Positions 44,115-56,302 of a stretch of 64,000 bases of DNA are shown piece after piece. Below the pieces are notes generated by a model. That model was not told where the DNA came from. It saw only the letters and a program-made list of their open reading frames with translations, and made no database searches. The stretch is from Adiantum capillus-veneris (taxonomy: Eukaryota > Streptophyta > Polypodiopsida > Polypodiales > Pteridaceae): positions 2,713,497-2,777,496 of the forward strand of contig CM043964.1 of NCBI GenBank assembly GCA_014529385.2, read 5' to 3'. Numbering within the stretch: the stretch's first letter is position 1; every line of letters begins with the position of its first letter. Both the position numbers and the translations under genes were made by a program.

Positions 44115-44569
44115 TGCAAATGGGAGATGTGGAGAGCCTACAAAATACCAAAAATAATGTGCTCCAAACCGTAAAACCACAGATTCACATACTTGATGTA
44201 TCCCACAACACATAATCAAAGCTACATACGATCAGAGAGAGGCAGAGAGCGGGAAGCGCATTCAAGTGTACCTCCTAGAGTGGAGTGCTACACCGGCATG
44301 AGGAGAGATAAGAGAAGAGAACAGAGAAAAAGGACACAGACACCGGGTGCAATCTCCCCCTGTGCAAGAGTGACCATTTCCTTCTTGCACTATTTACTTA
44401 TAGATTTCTTGAATGCAAAAAAAGGAGTCAAGTCTGCCCGATCAAACATAATAATGTTTGCAGCTCATAAAGAGAACTTGAATCATAAACTATACATAAA
44501 TGTGATATTCTTTTGCATAACCCATAGTACAGTCATTCTTTTTCCACTTGTCAGCTACAATACATAACA
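44115..44569 (-). repeat. 5' LTR of a truncated minus-strand LTR element (copia-like)
   Basis: Minus strand: starts TGTTATGTATTG at 44,569 and ends CCCATTTGCA at 44,115, 455 bp, followed by the primer site. The internal region to the left runs only briefly (a possible ATG frame near 44,070) before the 505-bp duplication. No second LTR found. Size and primer type suit Ty1/copia. Confidence 0.68.
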
Positions 44570-44639
44570 AGATATCAATTTCCATCACAAACGTGGCCTC
44601 GACCATGCACATGAGCATCACTCCCATGGACCCCTAAAT

Positions 44640-45050
44640 TAGTTCACCTTGGGCTACCCACTTAGGCCCTAGTACATCCCCTCCATTGTTACCATCCCCT
44701 AATGTTCCCAATGTGTCCCCATATAATGGCCCTTTGATACAGAGCTTCTATACCACCCCTAGCCCAGACCAAGTTCTTTCTCCACAGGGACCTTGCCCTC
44801 CATGCCCCACCAACCCTTGGCTAGCCAACTGGCCACTGATGCGCTATAGGTGCGGTGAATATGGTTACTTCCAAACCATCTGTTAAATATTCAGAAGGCA
44901 CTCCACCATGCAAACATTATACAGATGCCAAAGACCATTACACTAGAGATTGCCCAAAGCAACAACCATCTTCTTCTCTCAACATGATCTCGATAAGTTC
45001 TTTGCTTACTTCACAAGATCCCATTGTATCCACTACCCTCATGTGAGGTC
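44640..45050 (+). pseudogene. Gag zinc-knuckle relic
   Basis: A proline-rich plus frame (44,686-44,886) ends with RYRCGEYGYFQTIC, a decayed CCHC knuckle with His replaced by Tyr. A second frame (44,855-45,046) has CKHYTDAKDHYTRDCPKQQP, another knuckle missing a Cys. Both fit the nucleocapsid part of an LTR retrotransposon. Parent element unknown. Confidence 0.6.
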
Positions 45051-46689
45051 CTTGCCCCTTTTTGAGAGGAGAGGAGTACCTTTGATAGGTGTCCAATCCT
45101 GAAAAAGAAAAACCAACGGACATTGCCTTAGCTACTACGTAGCCACGGGCATGAACCGATAGTGAAGGATTGGTCCTATCTTGCTATGGCGGAGCGTGAC
45201 AACCATAAACCTATCTAAAAACTATCTATAATCAATTATACCTAAAATTATAAATCTTAGAGTGACCAACCTGTGCGCTTTTTTCCCCATGTTTAGAAGC
45301 ACAGCCGCCAAGGTTTGTCTCTTTTAAGATTTATGACTGATAAAAAAAAATTCTAGCGTTGGAAAGTTACCCGACTCATCGGGTCCACCTGTCCATAGAA
45401 TGATACCGTCGGGGTATCATTCTCCCACTTTCCACCCCGCACTCACCCTTCTTTTGTTATCTAATTACTACCACACTGTTTAAACATACATGTTCCTTTA
45501 CTTTATTTATGATACTGGTTCGTTAAAACAGCCCTTCAAACAGTATTACAAACAATAGTCAAACAAGAAGTCGTCCAATTTTAAACCAACAACCATTGGA
45601 TTAGGTTCACTCAAGAATCTCTACTGGCGCTATTATGTCCGATCGGTATATACATTATTTATAAAAACCATTTTCCTCATGAGCATCCCATACCGCTCGA
45701 CAAGTACTCATTGTGCTAATCTAGACGTACTCCCGCCACAGCAACAACGGTGCCAATTTGGGCGTCATCCTCACACCACGGAAAAACAAAACTGCAGTAT
45801 CCAGCTGGGCTAATCTGGGTCACACCACAGCATCAGCGGTGCCATCTTGGGCGTCATCTCACGCCTCGACAACTGCCACATAATACCAGCGCTAATAAGT
45901 AGAGAGACTTGAGAGAAACCATACCAAAGGTTTTGGACAAACATTCTTTCCTATAGCAACCAGTTTAATCAGACATTCTTTCCTACTTGTCAAGCATATG
46001 CCGAATTTCTTGGGGTTAAGCCCCGTGGTTTCGATCCGTGTTTTCTTCTCATAAGGTAAATATTATATTCCTATGGTCTCGCATATGCAATGATGCATAA
46101 CTTGAAACTACAATACTAACTTGTACCATAGCTCCGATTGGTCCGATTGGTGGAGACATAGCATGTTCCGCAGGAGTTCCACCGTTACTTGTACCGGCTT
46201 CATGATCATTAGCGCCTTGTGTTCAAGCACGCTTTGGAGCCATTTTTTTTGTACTACACTTATGTTATACACTTAGAACATTAAATTGGTCAATTTCCCT
46301 AGTAATCTCTTGTTTTCAAAGAGAGTCTGTAATTTGAACCCTCGCCAACTCGGATTCACACTTATTGTTGTTGTTTTATATCTAATTTCTATACATCAAA
46401 TATTTGCTAATCGTAATCAATAAAAAATTAAATGTGTAAACTATGAGTGAAAGTTTAGGAATGCATTACTTTTATGCTTCACATTTCTAATCCAATTCTA
46501 ACTTCAATTTCTATACTTTAACTAAATCAATTTTTAGTATTATTCAAAATTCTACTTAATCTAATTGACAATAAAATTGGTGAATGAGAATTTCATCATG
46601 TATAATAAGAATATGATGAGTTCTCTTATGTATTAACTTTCAATTAACTATGCATAAGTTAATAGTGAAGATGTACTAACTAGAGAGAA
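45051..46689. other. No gene; small repeats and a perfect hairpin
   Basis: GAATGATACC at 45,398-45,407 and its exact complement at 45,413-45,422 form a 10-bp stem with a 5-base loop. Next to it, 45,423-45,500 on the minus strand resembles the R5 polypurine-side sequence at 41,395-41,490. A 92-bp unit (GGTGCCA-TTGGGCGTCATC) repeats at about 45,717 and 45,809. AT-rich below 46,250. Confidence 0.6.
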
Positions 46690-47260
46690 TAGGTATACTT
46701 AGAGAGATTAGAGTAAGAGCAAACATATACACGCATCTTTTCTAAAGTTAATTGAATCTTACTAATCCGTTAGAAGATTAGAGTAAAAGAGAACACACAC
46801 ACATCCTTTTCTAAGAGAAAACATACACACACATCTTTTCTAAAGTTAATTGAATCTTACTAATCCATTAGAAAAATTAGAGTAAAAGAGAACACACACA
46901 CATCCTTTTCTAAAGCTAATTGAATCTCACAAATCTATTAGAGAGATTAGAGTAAGAGATAGTGCACAGACACACATATCCTTCTTAAAACTAATTGAAT
47001 CTGACTAATCTAGTAGAGAGATTAGAGTAAGAGATAAACACACACACACATAGCTAATTGAATCTTACTAATCTATTAGAGAGATTAGAGTAAGAGATAG
47101 CACACACACACACATAGCTAATTGAATCTTACTAATCTATTAGAGAGATTAGAGTAAGAAATAGCACACACACACATAGCTAATTGATTCTTACTAATCT
47201 ATTAGAGAGATTAGAGTAAGAGATAGCACACATACATCATTCCTAAAGTTAATTGAATGC
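46690..47260. repeat. Minisatellite of 60-90 bp units
   Basis: About eight units of the form CTAATTGAATCTTACTAATC, then TATTAGAGAGATTAGAGTAAG, then a short AC tract. The last four units are nearly identical at about 62 bp; the earlier ones carry an extra CATCCTTTTCTAA segment. Confidence 0.93.
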
Positions 47261-48059
47261 TTGATTAATACGCACCTTATTAGTCCACTAGAGTTTTTGC
47301 TCTCTTAGTGGTTTGTGGACGCCTTCTCTCTAAGAGAAGTGGCAGCACTTCGTGAGCACTATAGAGGCAATCTCTATGTCTAAAGTGTGAGCATGGATGC
47401 TCTATTTATAGTAGAAAAGAAAACGTCCAACTTTTTTTTTCTAAAAAAAATAATAATTTTTTTAATAAAAATAAATAAATATATATATAAAGATATTTTT
47501 TTTCCAAAAATCATAGTTGCGTTTTCGGTACCCTTGTGGTACCCATGAGCTTCACCACTTTGTCATTATTATCAAAAGATAAGGCCACATAGGCCCCCCT
47601 CATTAAGATTGGTCAAAACTAGGCTCTCCTTTTCATGTGACAGTGTGTCCCACTTTGTCCCCTCCTATGTGAGTCCAGGTGAGTCCATGTGCCTTCATTT
47701 GTCATCCCTGTGTATTCTTTTGTCTTTATAATTATTTTACTTATTTCCTGAATGATAATTTACTTTACCTTTTTAAGTTAAACTTTACAGTCTTATATTA
47801 ACTTTACAGTAGTAAAAAAAAATTCTACAATCAGTAAATAAGTCTTGCAATAAGTTAGTTAGTGATTCATATAGCTAAACATGTCATAATTTTGTAGCGT
47901 AAATTTCAAATTCTAGGTTTTCTCAACCTACGATTCATAATTTGAACTTGAATATCTCAAATAATGAGTGATGGTTAAAGAAAATTCAACTGCGTAATAG
48001 AACTTGTGTGAAATTCGAAAGTAGAGACCTTACACCTCACCATCCACTCATGCCACCCT
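47261..48059. other. No gene; AT-rich
   Basis: Includes a very A/T-rich block (47,430-47,510) and a few duplicated short words. Nothing recognised. Confidence 0.5.
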
Positions 48060-49260
48060 CACTCCTAACACTCAACCTTCAACTCCCATCTTGGTGAAAG
48101 AGATCTCGACTCTACTGGAGTACTTGCAAGAGCTCAAAGAATAGCCCAAGACATACCTTTGACTGTAGAAAAGCCTCTGCCTATGAGACCCCCAAAAGAG
48201 CCAACTAGTGGATTGCAGATGATAGTGGAAGAAGAAACAATATTAGAGCCGCAACATGCAGTTATGCCCTTGGCATCGGAGCAAGAATACACATAACCCC
48301 TATAGGACATGGAAGCCCAAGCTCTATCACAAGGAAGACTACACAGACTAACAACATTGCCAATTGAGGAGATTTTGAAAAGCACCTACAAAAATGTCTC
48401 CCTAACAAACTTCTCCAAATGAATCCTACCTTAGGGTGACCTTGTCAAGGTAATCCAAGATCTCTACCCCTTGTGCACCAATAGTGGTGGGCACTTACCC
48501 AAGCTTACCTATGAAGAGTCATACATGATTTTCTACCCACCATCCCCACTTACTAACTATAAAATCCCTCCCCTCATAGTGTCCATTTATAGGTAGATTT
48601 TTCAGGTGTGATAGTAGATGCTCATGTATTAACCTCATGCCATAGTTCACCATGCAATAGCTTGATTTGGTGCCCACCAAGATCACCACTTTCACTATTA
48701 GGAGAAGATGGGGCTGAAAATTCCTTATCAAGATATCCCCTTAGATGATCAATTGCATAAAATGACACAAAGCAAACCAAAGGAAAAACTAGTACGTGTG
48801 AACAAGGTGGGTGATTTTTGTGAAGAGTAAGAAGAAAATACCACCGTGCCAATGGAACACAAAGGAATAAAAAAAATTACTATACTTGATAAGCCAAGAT
48901 GAAATGGCCATTGCCACAAAACAATATGGGAGAAATGGGGAAGACCAACTTTTAGGAAAACAAGAATGGAATTAAAACTTGTAGATGGATACATTGAGAT
49001 ATTGGAGGCATGTTGGAATAGTTTATAGTATCCTTATGTGGGATACATGCATACCTTTGCAATAGTGGATTTTGACAAGAGAAATAACTTTGATGTCATT
49101 TTAGGGAGACCATTCATGCATCAACTTAAAATGGTACAAGATTGGCACTATGACCATATCTACTTGCAACACAAAGAGATTATTATGAGGAATAGTGTCA
49201 AGGACCATAGCTACAAAGATATTAGGAAACTCATAGAGAGGAATTTGATTCAACAATAGT
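48060..49260 (+). pseudogene. G4 gag-pol linker and protease remnant
   Basis: Broken frames from 48,060 (LLEYLQELKE, PMRPPKEPTSG) lead to a readable stretch: VRVNKVGDF near 48,800, then ELKLVDGYIEILEACW, then an open frame 49,038-49,259 with FAIVDFDKRNNFDVILGRPF and KMVQDWHYDHIYL. This is the C-terminal half of a retropepsin. The D-G/T-G active-site part is not legible. Confidence 0.65.
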
Positions 49261-50276
49261 TAACAAGAAGGAAATACTTGCATGGTTACAAACCAAAGCA
49301 CATCTTTGGGTGCGTGGAGCTTTCGAGTGTGAGAGCCTGGCTAGAGAAGATTGCATATTAGAGTGACCAGGAGAAGACAAAGAATACATTCCAGAGGCAT
49401 TTCTAGAGAAGTTATTTGAACCTCTTGGATGGAATCATATACTGGATACTCTATATGTATGTGTGAACAAAGTTAACCCAATGAAATTCTACGACAAAGA
49501 GGGCTATGATAGTAACCTTCCAAATGGTGACTATTATCTTGGAATCAAGGTCAAAGACCAAGGATCTGGATACACACAAATTGTTGAGTGCAAACAAATA
49601 GTTGATGAGATTTCTATCAGACATCTCAGTGACAAAAACAAGGAAGAATTCCAAGATTCACAAAACGATATTCTTGTAGAGATAGACATCAAGGATAAGC
49701 TATCAAGTAGTTGTGAAAAACAAACAAAACCTAACAAAAAGGAGGAAATCTTCTATTATTTCCCTAACCAAAAATCTAGGAGGCAAGAAAGGTAATGCAC
49801 AAAACAAGTTAGAAAACCAAAGAAAATGCAAGGAAAACCTATGCCCCTTATGAAGAACAAAATGAAATTTTTGATGCTTGTAGGAGCAAAGATTGTGTTG
49901 AAAACAAGATCACACGAGGATGTGAAAAAACCTACTTCAACAAAGTCAAATCCTAAGAAGAAAAAACCAAAGACAATTGAAACATCATCTAGGATGACAA
50001 AAACCAAGTGTAAATCAAAGTATCAAAAATTGAAGCTTTGAAGGAAGTTTGGACAATTGAGATGGAAAGCGAAGAGGGCTCATGCATGAACAAAATCAAT
50101 GCACCTACTCACTATAAAAGATATACAATCCAAGATTGAAAGAGTGTAGTTCAATAGATGATGCAAGATATTAAAGAACCAGGGACATATTATGATGAAC
50201 TTAAAAAAACCAAACGCATTGACTTAGATGAACCAGGATAGGAACAAAAGCCGGCATACATCGCACCATTGACCTC
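49261..50276 (+). pseudogene. G4 protease-RT linker
   Basis: An open frame at 49,463-49,795 (NPMKFYDKEGYDSNLPNGDY) and a Lys-rich frame at 49,826-50,041 (NPKKKKPKTIE). Linkers of this kind lie between protease and RT in this group. No enzyme motif. Confidence 0.5.
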
Positions 50277-51215
50277 ATGAATGAGGAAGAGAAGCTATTA
50301 ATAGCTACACTCAAAGAGTATAGGTCTGTGTTTTCATGGTCATACAAAGACCTTAATGATGTAGATCCAGACATTTTTCAATACACGATACCCCTTAATA
50401 ATGAGACTTGCATAAAAAGGATCAAGCAGGAGATATACCATCTTAAAGAAGAAAAGTTTGACTACGAGATTGAGCACATGGATTGGGTTTCACCAATTGT
50501 GATAATGCCCAAGAAAAATAGGAAATTACAAGTATGTGTGAATCTCAAATAGGTAAACGTGGCTTCTATCAGAGACAACTATCCCCTCCCAATTATTGAT
50601 CACGACGAGTTGCAAAAAAGAGCTACAACTAGCTTGCTATAAATCTAGAGGATCAACACAAGACAGCCTTTTCTACAGAATAGGGCATATTTGCTTACGG
50701 AGTGATGCCATTTGGCTTAATTGATGCACTTGTCACATTCCAAAGGCTAATGAGTCATGCTTTTAAAGAGTATCTAAGACAATTTTGAGAGATTTACATG
50801 GACAACTTGTGCATGCATTCCCTCTTGAGGAATGAGCACATAGAGCACTTGAAAAAGATCCATATCATATTTTCTTCAACCCAGAGACACGTGTCTTCAT
50901 GGTAAGAGAAGGGAAGGTTTTAGGGCACATTGTGTCCAAGAATGATATTTCCACGGATCTAGAGAAGATCCAAGTAATTGTTGCTCTACCACAACCAGCA
51001 TAAGTCAGGGAGATACAAGCCTTCATGGGCCCTTGCGGTTATTATAGAAGATTTATATATATGTATGCAATCATTGCCAAATCTCTCTTCTCTCTTATCA
51101 CAAAATTGCCAAATCATTGCCAAATCATTGCAATCATTGCCAAATCTCTCTTCTCTCTTATCACAAAATTTGAGTGGAATGACGAATGTAAAGAAGCATT
51201 CCAAACATTAGATTA
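50277..51215 (+). pseudogene. G4 reverse transcriptase remnant
   Basis: The frame 50,277-50,552 gives EYRSVFSWSYKDL, DIFQYTIPL, HMDWVSPIVIMPKKNRKLQVCVNLK, the RT fingers. Then NYPLPIID, FAYGVMPFGLIDA and a decayed catalytic region near 50,790 in other frames. At 51,069-51,170 a 40-bp segment coding IIAKSLFSLITK is duplicated, followed by FEWNDECKEAFQTLD, the entry to RNase H. Confidence 0.78.
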
Positions 51216-52029
51216 GAGATTGATTTTTGTTGCAATTTTGAAAGCTCGTGATTAGATGAAGACCTTTCATGTCTACATTGATACATTAGCTTATGCTATA
51301 GGATGCATTTTAGCTCACCCTAGCTAGAACAACCTGGATTTCTTTATAAGTTCTTCCAGTCGCAATTGAATAGTTCAAAAAAGAATAACACGACTACAAA
51401 AAGGGAAGAGTTAGGAATACTCTATGCTGTGAATAAGTTCAAACACTACTTTCTTCCAAAATAAAAAAGTTTTTTTGTCAATTATCAAGTTCTCATGTAC
51501 TTGGTGGGAGAACCTTGCAATATAGGATGTATTGTTAGATGGTTCATTATATTGCTTGAGTTGATTTCACAAAGGTGGTGAAAAAAGGGACTACACATCA
51601 GAGAGTTGCCCATTTGTGAGACTGACTTATGGACAAGCACCCATTGGGGTTGATGATGACTTGTCAAATTCTTACCTTTTCAACCTTGAGATGGGGCCAA
51701 GGTGGAGTAAACATGTTATGCCTTTGCTCACCATTCAATCATTACAGACTGAAAGGCAACCATCAATCATTGAGGACTCTAAAACACTTGTGCTAATAGC
51801 TAGAAGGCTATACAAGAAAGTAAATGACGGTATATTGAGGCTATGCATACAGCCAAATGAGAGAAAAGTATACTTGAGCCAAACTCATGTGCAAAACATG
51901 GGAATTCACATTGGGAAAGTGGGAAAATTTCTGAGACTAAGAAGACTAGGTGTATACTAGCCTAGACTACAAAAGAGTGTTCATAACTACATTAGTGCAT
52001 GTGGCATTTGTGCACTCTTTGCACCTATA
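51216..52029 (+). pseudogene. G4 RNase H and pre-integrase remnant
   Basis: RNase H motifs are spread over frames (KFKHYFLPK-like near 51,440). The open frame 51,616-51,960 holds APIGVDDDLSNSYLFNLE, the linker also seen in G3, and KVNDGILRLCIQP. Confidence 0.65.
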
Positions 52030-52855
52030 GAACATGCGACACTGTTTAGGATCACATTTTAGACGGAAGCAAAGAGTTATGTGTTGATTGAGGACAACCT
52101 CTACAAGAGAGGAAAGGACGATCAATTACATATGTTACAGATGTGTGCCACAAAAAGCAAATACATTTCAATTCTAGAGAAAGCTCATACTGGGAAAGCA
52201 TGGTGACATTTTTCTAATGACAAAGCAACAAAAGCAATTCTTGTTGCAGGAATTTGGTGTCCGACCTTGTTCATGGATGCTAAATATGTGGAGATATGTG
52301 ATGAATATCAACAAATAAAGGTACATATGCAGAGAAACAAAATGCCTTTATGACCTATGATGGATGCAAGAGAATTTTCCAAATGAGACATAGATTTTGA
52401 AGGTATATTGCACCTCCGTGTGTCATACACTTGCTCAGTATATCATAGTGACCATAGACTATCTGACCAAATGGGTCAAAGCAAAAGCAACACAAAAGAA
52501 TGATGCAATAACAATAGCGTAATTCTTGTATGAGAATATCTTTACAAGATATGGGCTATCGATTGAAATAGTTAGTGATAGAGAGACTCACTTCCTAAAT
52601 AAAGTGATAGAAGTCCTGCTAGATGAGTTCATGGTAATTTGTCACAATACCTTATCACACTCAAGCTAATAAGCAAGCCTTATCACACTCAAGCCTTATC
52701 AATCAAAATAGTTAGTGATAGAGGGACTCACTTCCTAAATAAAGTGATATAATTCTTGCTAGATAAGTTCATGTATATTCATCGCAAATCCATGTCTTAT
52801 TATACTCAAGCTAATGGCCAAGTAAAGAGCACAAACAAGATCCTATGGATGGCGC
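52030..52855 (+). pseudogene. G4 integrase, first part
   Basis: Broken frames: LVAGIWCPTLFMDA, VEICDEYQQIKVHMQRNKMP (second zinc Cys changed), VTIDYLTKWVKAKA, IVSDRETHF (catalytic Asp) and ANGQVKSTNKILW (the catalytic Glu position is Lys). A short stretch around the SDRGTHF motif is present twice (about 52,560 and 52,710), an internal duplication. Integrase is cut at 52,855 by L6. Confidence 0.75.
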
Positions 52856-54903
52856 TGTTGAGAAATTTGCGGTCTTGCCAGGAAAGCACCGGGCTTATGG
52901 CTGTGAGAGTTTGTGAGAGAACTCAACAAAAACTATATGAAGGAGTTAAACCATACATGCCATGAAGACTAGGGTTTGGAAAGAAGTACAATCAAAGAAG
53001 CCCCACTCTTTCTCTCTTGCACTCACACACACAAAGAAAGAACACAAAAGAGAGTGTCAAAACAACACAAAGATGAAAACATCAAGGCTATGGTCATATT
53101 GTATCACGGGTAATATGAAACGGTTAATAGATGAGTTAATGGAATTTAATCTTGGCTGATCAAATAGGCTACGAATTTATCTTTGGAATTGTAGTTTTGT
53201 GCTTACCATAATATATATATTTTGTCTAGTGATTGGGATTAATTGTGTATACAAATCCTCTTGGTTCATAGCAAGATAACTACACTTACATCAAAAGAAA
53301 AGTTATAGTCTATAAGAGGTAGTATGATGGGATCCGGTGAAATAAGTATTTCATTGAGCCTTTCTGGGCCAAAGAGAAACACTATACGTTGTTGAAAATG
53401 TGATTTACGGCTAATCCATACGTTAATTCTAATAGATCGTACAGAGTGAAAGCGGTAGAAATTCTCATCATGTGGATTATTCATCTAAGATAGTATGTGA
53501 GAAATGTAGATATGAGAGAAGTGAAGTTTCCCTCCCAAGCCCTATTCTTGCCCGTAGGCAATAAGGATACTACGGGGAGAGATGTACCTGTAGCAAGGAG
53601 AACCTAGAATTTGTAGAGAGAAGGAATTTTGAAGAGTTAGAGAGATAGGTTTAGTTAAGGAGATGAGATTAGATATATATATGTTGGATTAGAGATGAAA
53701 AGAAAACAACAAGAAATCAACAAAATATGAATGTAGAACACATCTTACTTGTCAAACCCTTCGGCGCCAGTTTTGATGGAGAGAGAAGAAGAGGAAAGAA
53801 TTCAACTTTGATTGATACACCAAATCCAAATCCAAGACCTTCTTCGATTAAAGTTGATCTTCCAAGGATAGCTTACAAGGATGTTTCGTCTTCCTCTAGG
53901 AGAAAGTGTAGGCTTAGGCTTATGTTAATGGCTAAGTACAATTAAGCATTACTACACACTGCCTCATGAATTCCTCTCATCAATGGCTTGAATGCTTGAG
54001 TTCTCTTCAAGGAAGAAAAGGTCCCCTTTTATAGGTGAAGGAACCCCCAAGGGTTTATACAAGAAGAGAGGAGCCAGTGTGAACAGGAATTGGAAAAGTT
54101 GGAAATGAGCTGTCCCTACATGATGTGGACAAACTGGGGTCCAGCATTTTGATCATATCTCCTCAACTCTGACTCCAAATAAAAAAGTAAAAATATGGGC
54201 AAAAAATGCAGCTCATTAGCTACGATTTTCATTTTAAAATCGTTTTCCAACTCGGATTGGAACCTTGTGTTAAAAAATCATCAAAACAGGGTCCATTTCT
54301 GGCAGCAAAAGTCTTCCTGTGGTCCCCTTAGCCTAGACTTTCATTTGATTCCAAAGGACACCTCATGCCATATGAAAGCATGACATTGCTCCTTGACAAA
54401 GTTTTGTAATCATGCTTGCAATAATGGATTAAAATAAGTGTATCTTTGAAATCATGCCACCTAGTGTCCCACTAGGATTTGATTCCCTCCTAGTAGCTAT
54501 TTTAAAAGAAATATAAGAAAAATATGAAAAATACATAGAATATATATATATATATATAAATATAAATATAAATATAAATATAAATAAATAAATAAATAAA
54601 TATATTAGATTTTATCCTAAATATAGGATCTAGCTAGGGTGTGAGATGATAATGAGATAGTAGAAATAAAGAATCAATGCTTTTTGCCCCAAGTTAAAGA
54701 GGCAGAGCTATTGATGCTTTTCCCATAGTATTTTCTGATGGTAAAGTAAGAATAGGTTACCCTTGAGAAAAATAATAGGATGAGATAGAAGGCTTATTAT
54801 TATACTTAAATATGCATATGTACATTATAGGAAAGATAATTATGTATCTAAAAAGTTACAAGATAACTCTCGTAGGATGCGTTCCCACTATGTACGTGTC
54901 ACA
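52856..54903 (-). repeat. L6 3' LTR
   Basis: 2,048 bp. On the minus strand starts TGTGACACGTAC at 54,903 and ends CTCAACA at 52,856 (CTCGACA in the other copies). Contains the 72-codon frame at 53,266-53,484 and an AT microsatellite at 54,541-54,606. Confidence 0.9.
53266..53484 (-). CDS. Conserved 72-residue ORF in the L6 3' LTR, function unknown
   Basis: Begins MNNPHDENFYRFHS and ends with SFDVSVVILL. It is the same length as, and gap-free homologous to, the G2 leader frame at 15,820-16,038. Conserved blocks: INV, SRK, FQQ, IVF, FGP, RL, EIL, P-P, SFDV. It is in the sense direction of L6, about 410 bases before the LTR end. No stop or frameshift in 72 codons although surrounding LTR DNA is degenerate. 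Not recognised. Confidence 0.68.
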   Translation of the reverse strand: MNNPHDENFYRFHSVRSIRINVWISRKSHFQQRIVFLFGPERLNEILISPDPIILPLIDYNFSFDVSVVILL

Positions 54904-56228
54904 GTACGACATCCACCCCCTCTAAACCTGCACATCCTCCGGCATGTGCCAACCTCATGGTAACTTGTGAAAGCAACTGTATCCCCTGTCATCCCATGAC
55001 CTCCTCCAGGATCATATGGGTAACTCAAAAACTTGTATTGTACTAAGCATTGAGATTCTCCGCATCTTTTAATTCCTCTTGGATCAGAAGGAATTGTTAT
55101 ATACATATGTCTCCAAAACATATGTAACAAATCTCCATTATGCGCAAAATCTTCATGACGTAGAGACATAAGTTCCTCATCCTCCTCTTCAAAAAACACT
55201 TCCAGGCTTCTTGTAATATACTTGAAAGATTTTTGAAACTGCACTTCAACCTTCTCACCAACCTCTAAATTTATATGTACCTCTTTCACATAGAAGTCTG
55301 AATCTGCATCTTCATTCTCAAAAGAATCCTCTAGATAGCCTTTCTCAACATCGAGAGAAACCTCAGAAATATGCATGGTAAACCTCTCATCAATTCTTTG
55401 ACCTTTCACCAAATACCTCTTCAGCTTTACATCATAAAACTTTGCATACCTCTCAAATATGGTGTCTAATTATCTTTCCAAATCATCCTGGTAGGTATGC
55501 TCCTAGTCACTTGTAACCGACTGCTCAAAAACCTCCTTGGAGTTGGTCTCTGACACAATATCTTCACCCCTTATTCCTTTTTGACCCGTTGCTAAATTAT
55601 CTTCAACTGAATCATGTCTCCACTCATCTAGGGAGAACCCTTCTTCATTACATGACTCTGGTGTCAGCATAGAGCTAGCATCCTCTTCTTGCTTCAAGGC
55701 ATCACCATGTATACCCTTCCTATCCATAGCAGATAGATGCTCACAAACCTGCTTGCAATTTATACCCTGTGACACAAGACCTAAATCCCTTTTATGCCTC
55801 AGATATTGTTTGCATACCTGCAGGCAACCAAAATTCTTAGAACCCTGTATAGTAGGCACTTTATGGCAAGCATCTTTATTTGCATCTTCACACAGATAAG
55901 AAATATCACCCCAATCACAGACCATATCCAAAGAGGTTTCTTGCTCTTCTACTCTATCCTCTGATGTCACTTCAACCTGTATAGCATAACCAAACACTTC
56001 TCTATCTTTGATTTGTGAATCTTGAAGATTCATAGCTTCATCCGCAGAACCCCAATCCTCATGTAGAGAATCTGCATCTGTCATTCCTTCCTCTACCATG
56101 GAATTGTGAAAGCTTGCTGCATCTAGCTCTAAATAAGACACAATTTCATGAGTCATCTGCATCACATCTGCTACCCCATATATACAAGAAATACATATTA
56201 CTATGTCAATGCACTTCTCTTCTTCCAC
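54888..56228 (-). pseudogene. L6 long acidic reading frame, C-terminal part
   Basis: Two open pieces in the same frame, 56,228-55,503 (241 codons) and 55,412-54,888 (174 codons), separated only by two stops (near 55,501 and 55,460). Acidic, with motifs such as EVTSEDRVEEQETSL, CEHLSAMDRKG and SLEVFFEEEDEELMSL. The last codons run into the polypurine tract and LTR. No known domain. It probably formed one protein with the frames upstream. Function unknown. Confidence 0.55.
54911..54923 (-). other. L6 polypurine tract
   Basis: Minus strand AGAGGGGGTGGAT lies 7 bases before the 3' LTR start. It would prime plus-strand synthesis and confirms the minus orientation. Confidence 0.8.
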
Positions 56229-56302
56229 CTCGTCTAGCTAAGGTACTTAACAATCCACAATGCTACTAGCATAGCTATACTCACAAAGGAAGAGATTTTC
56301 AG

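Noticed and set aside
46690-47260. CRISPR-like regular repeats
   Set aside because: Repeats and 'spacers' are both conserved and tandem, in plant transposon DNA; a minisatellite.
53266-53484. Calling the 72-residue frame a known envelope or accessory protein
   Set aside because: No signal peptide, membrane segment or recognised motif; naming it would be a guess.
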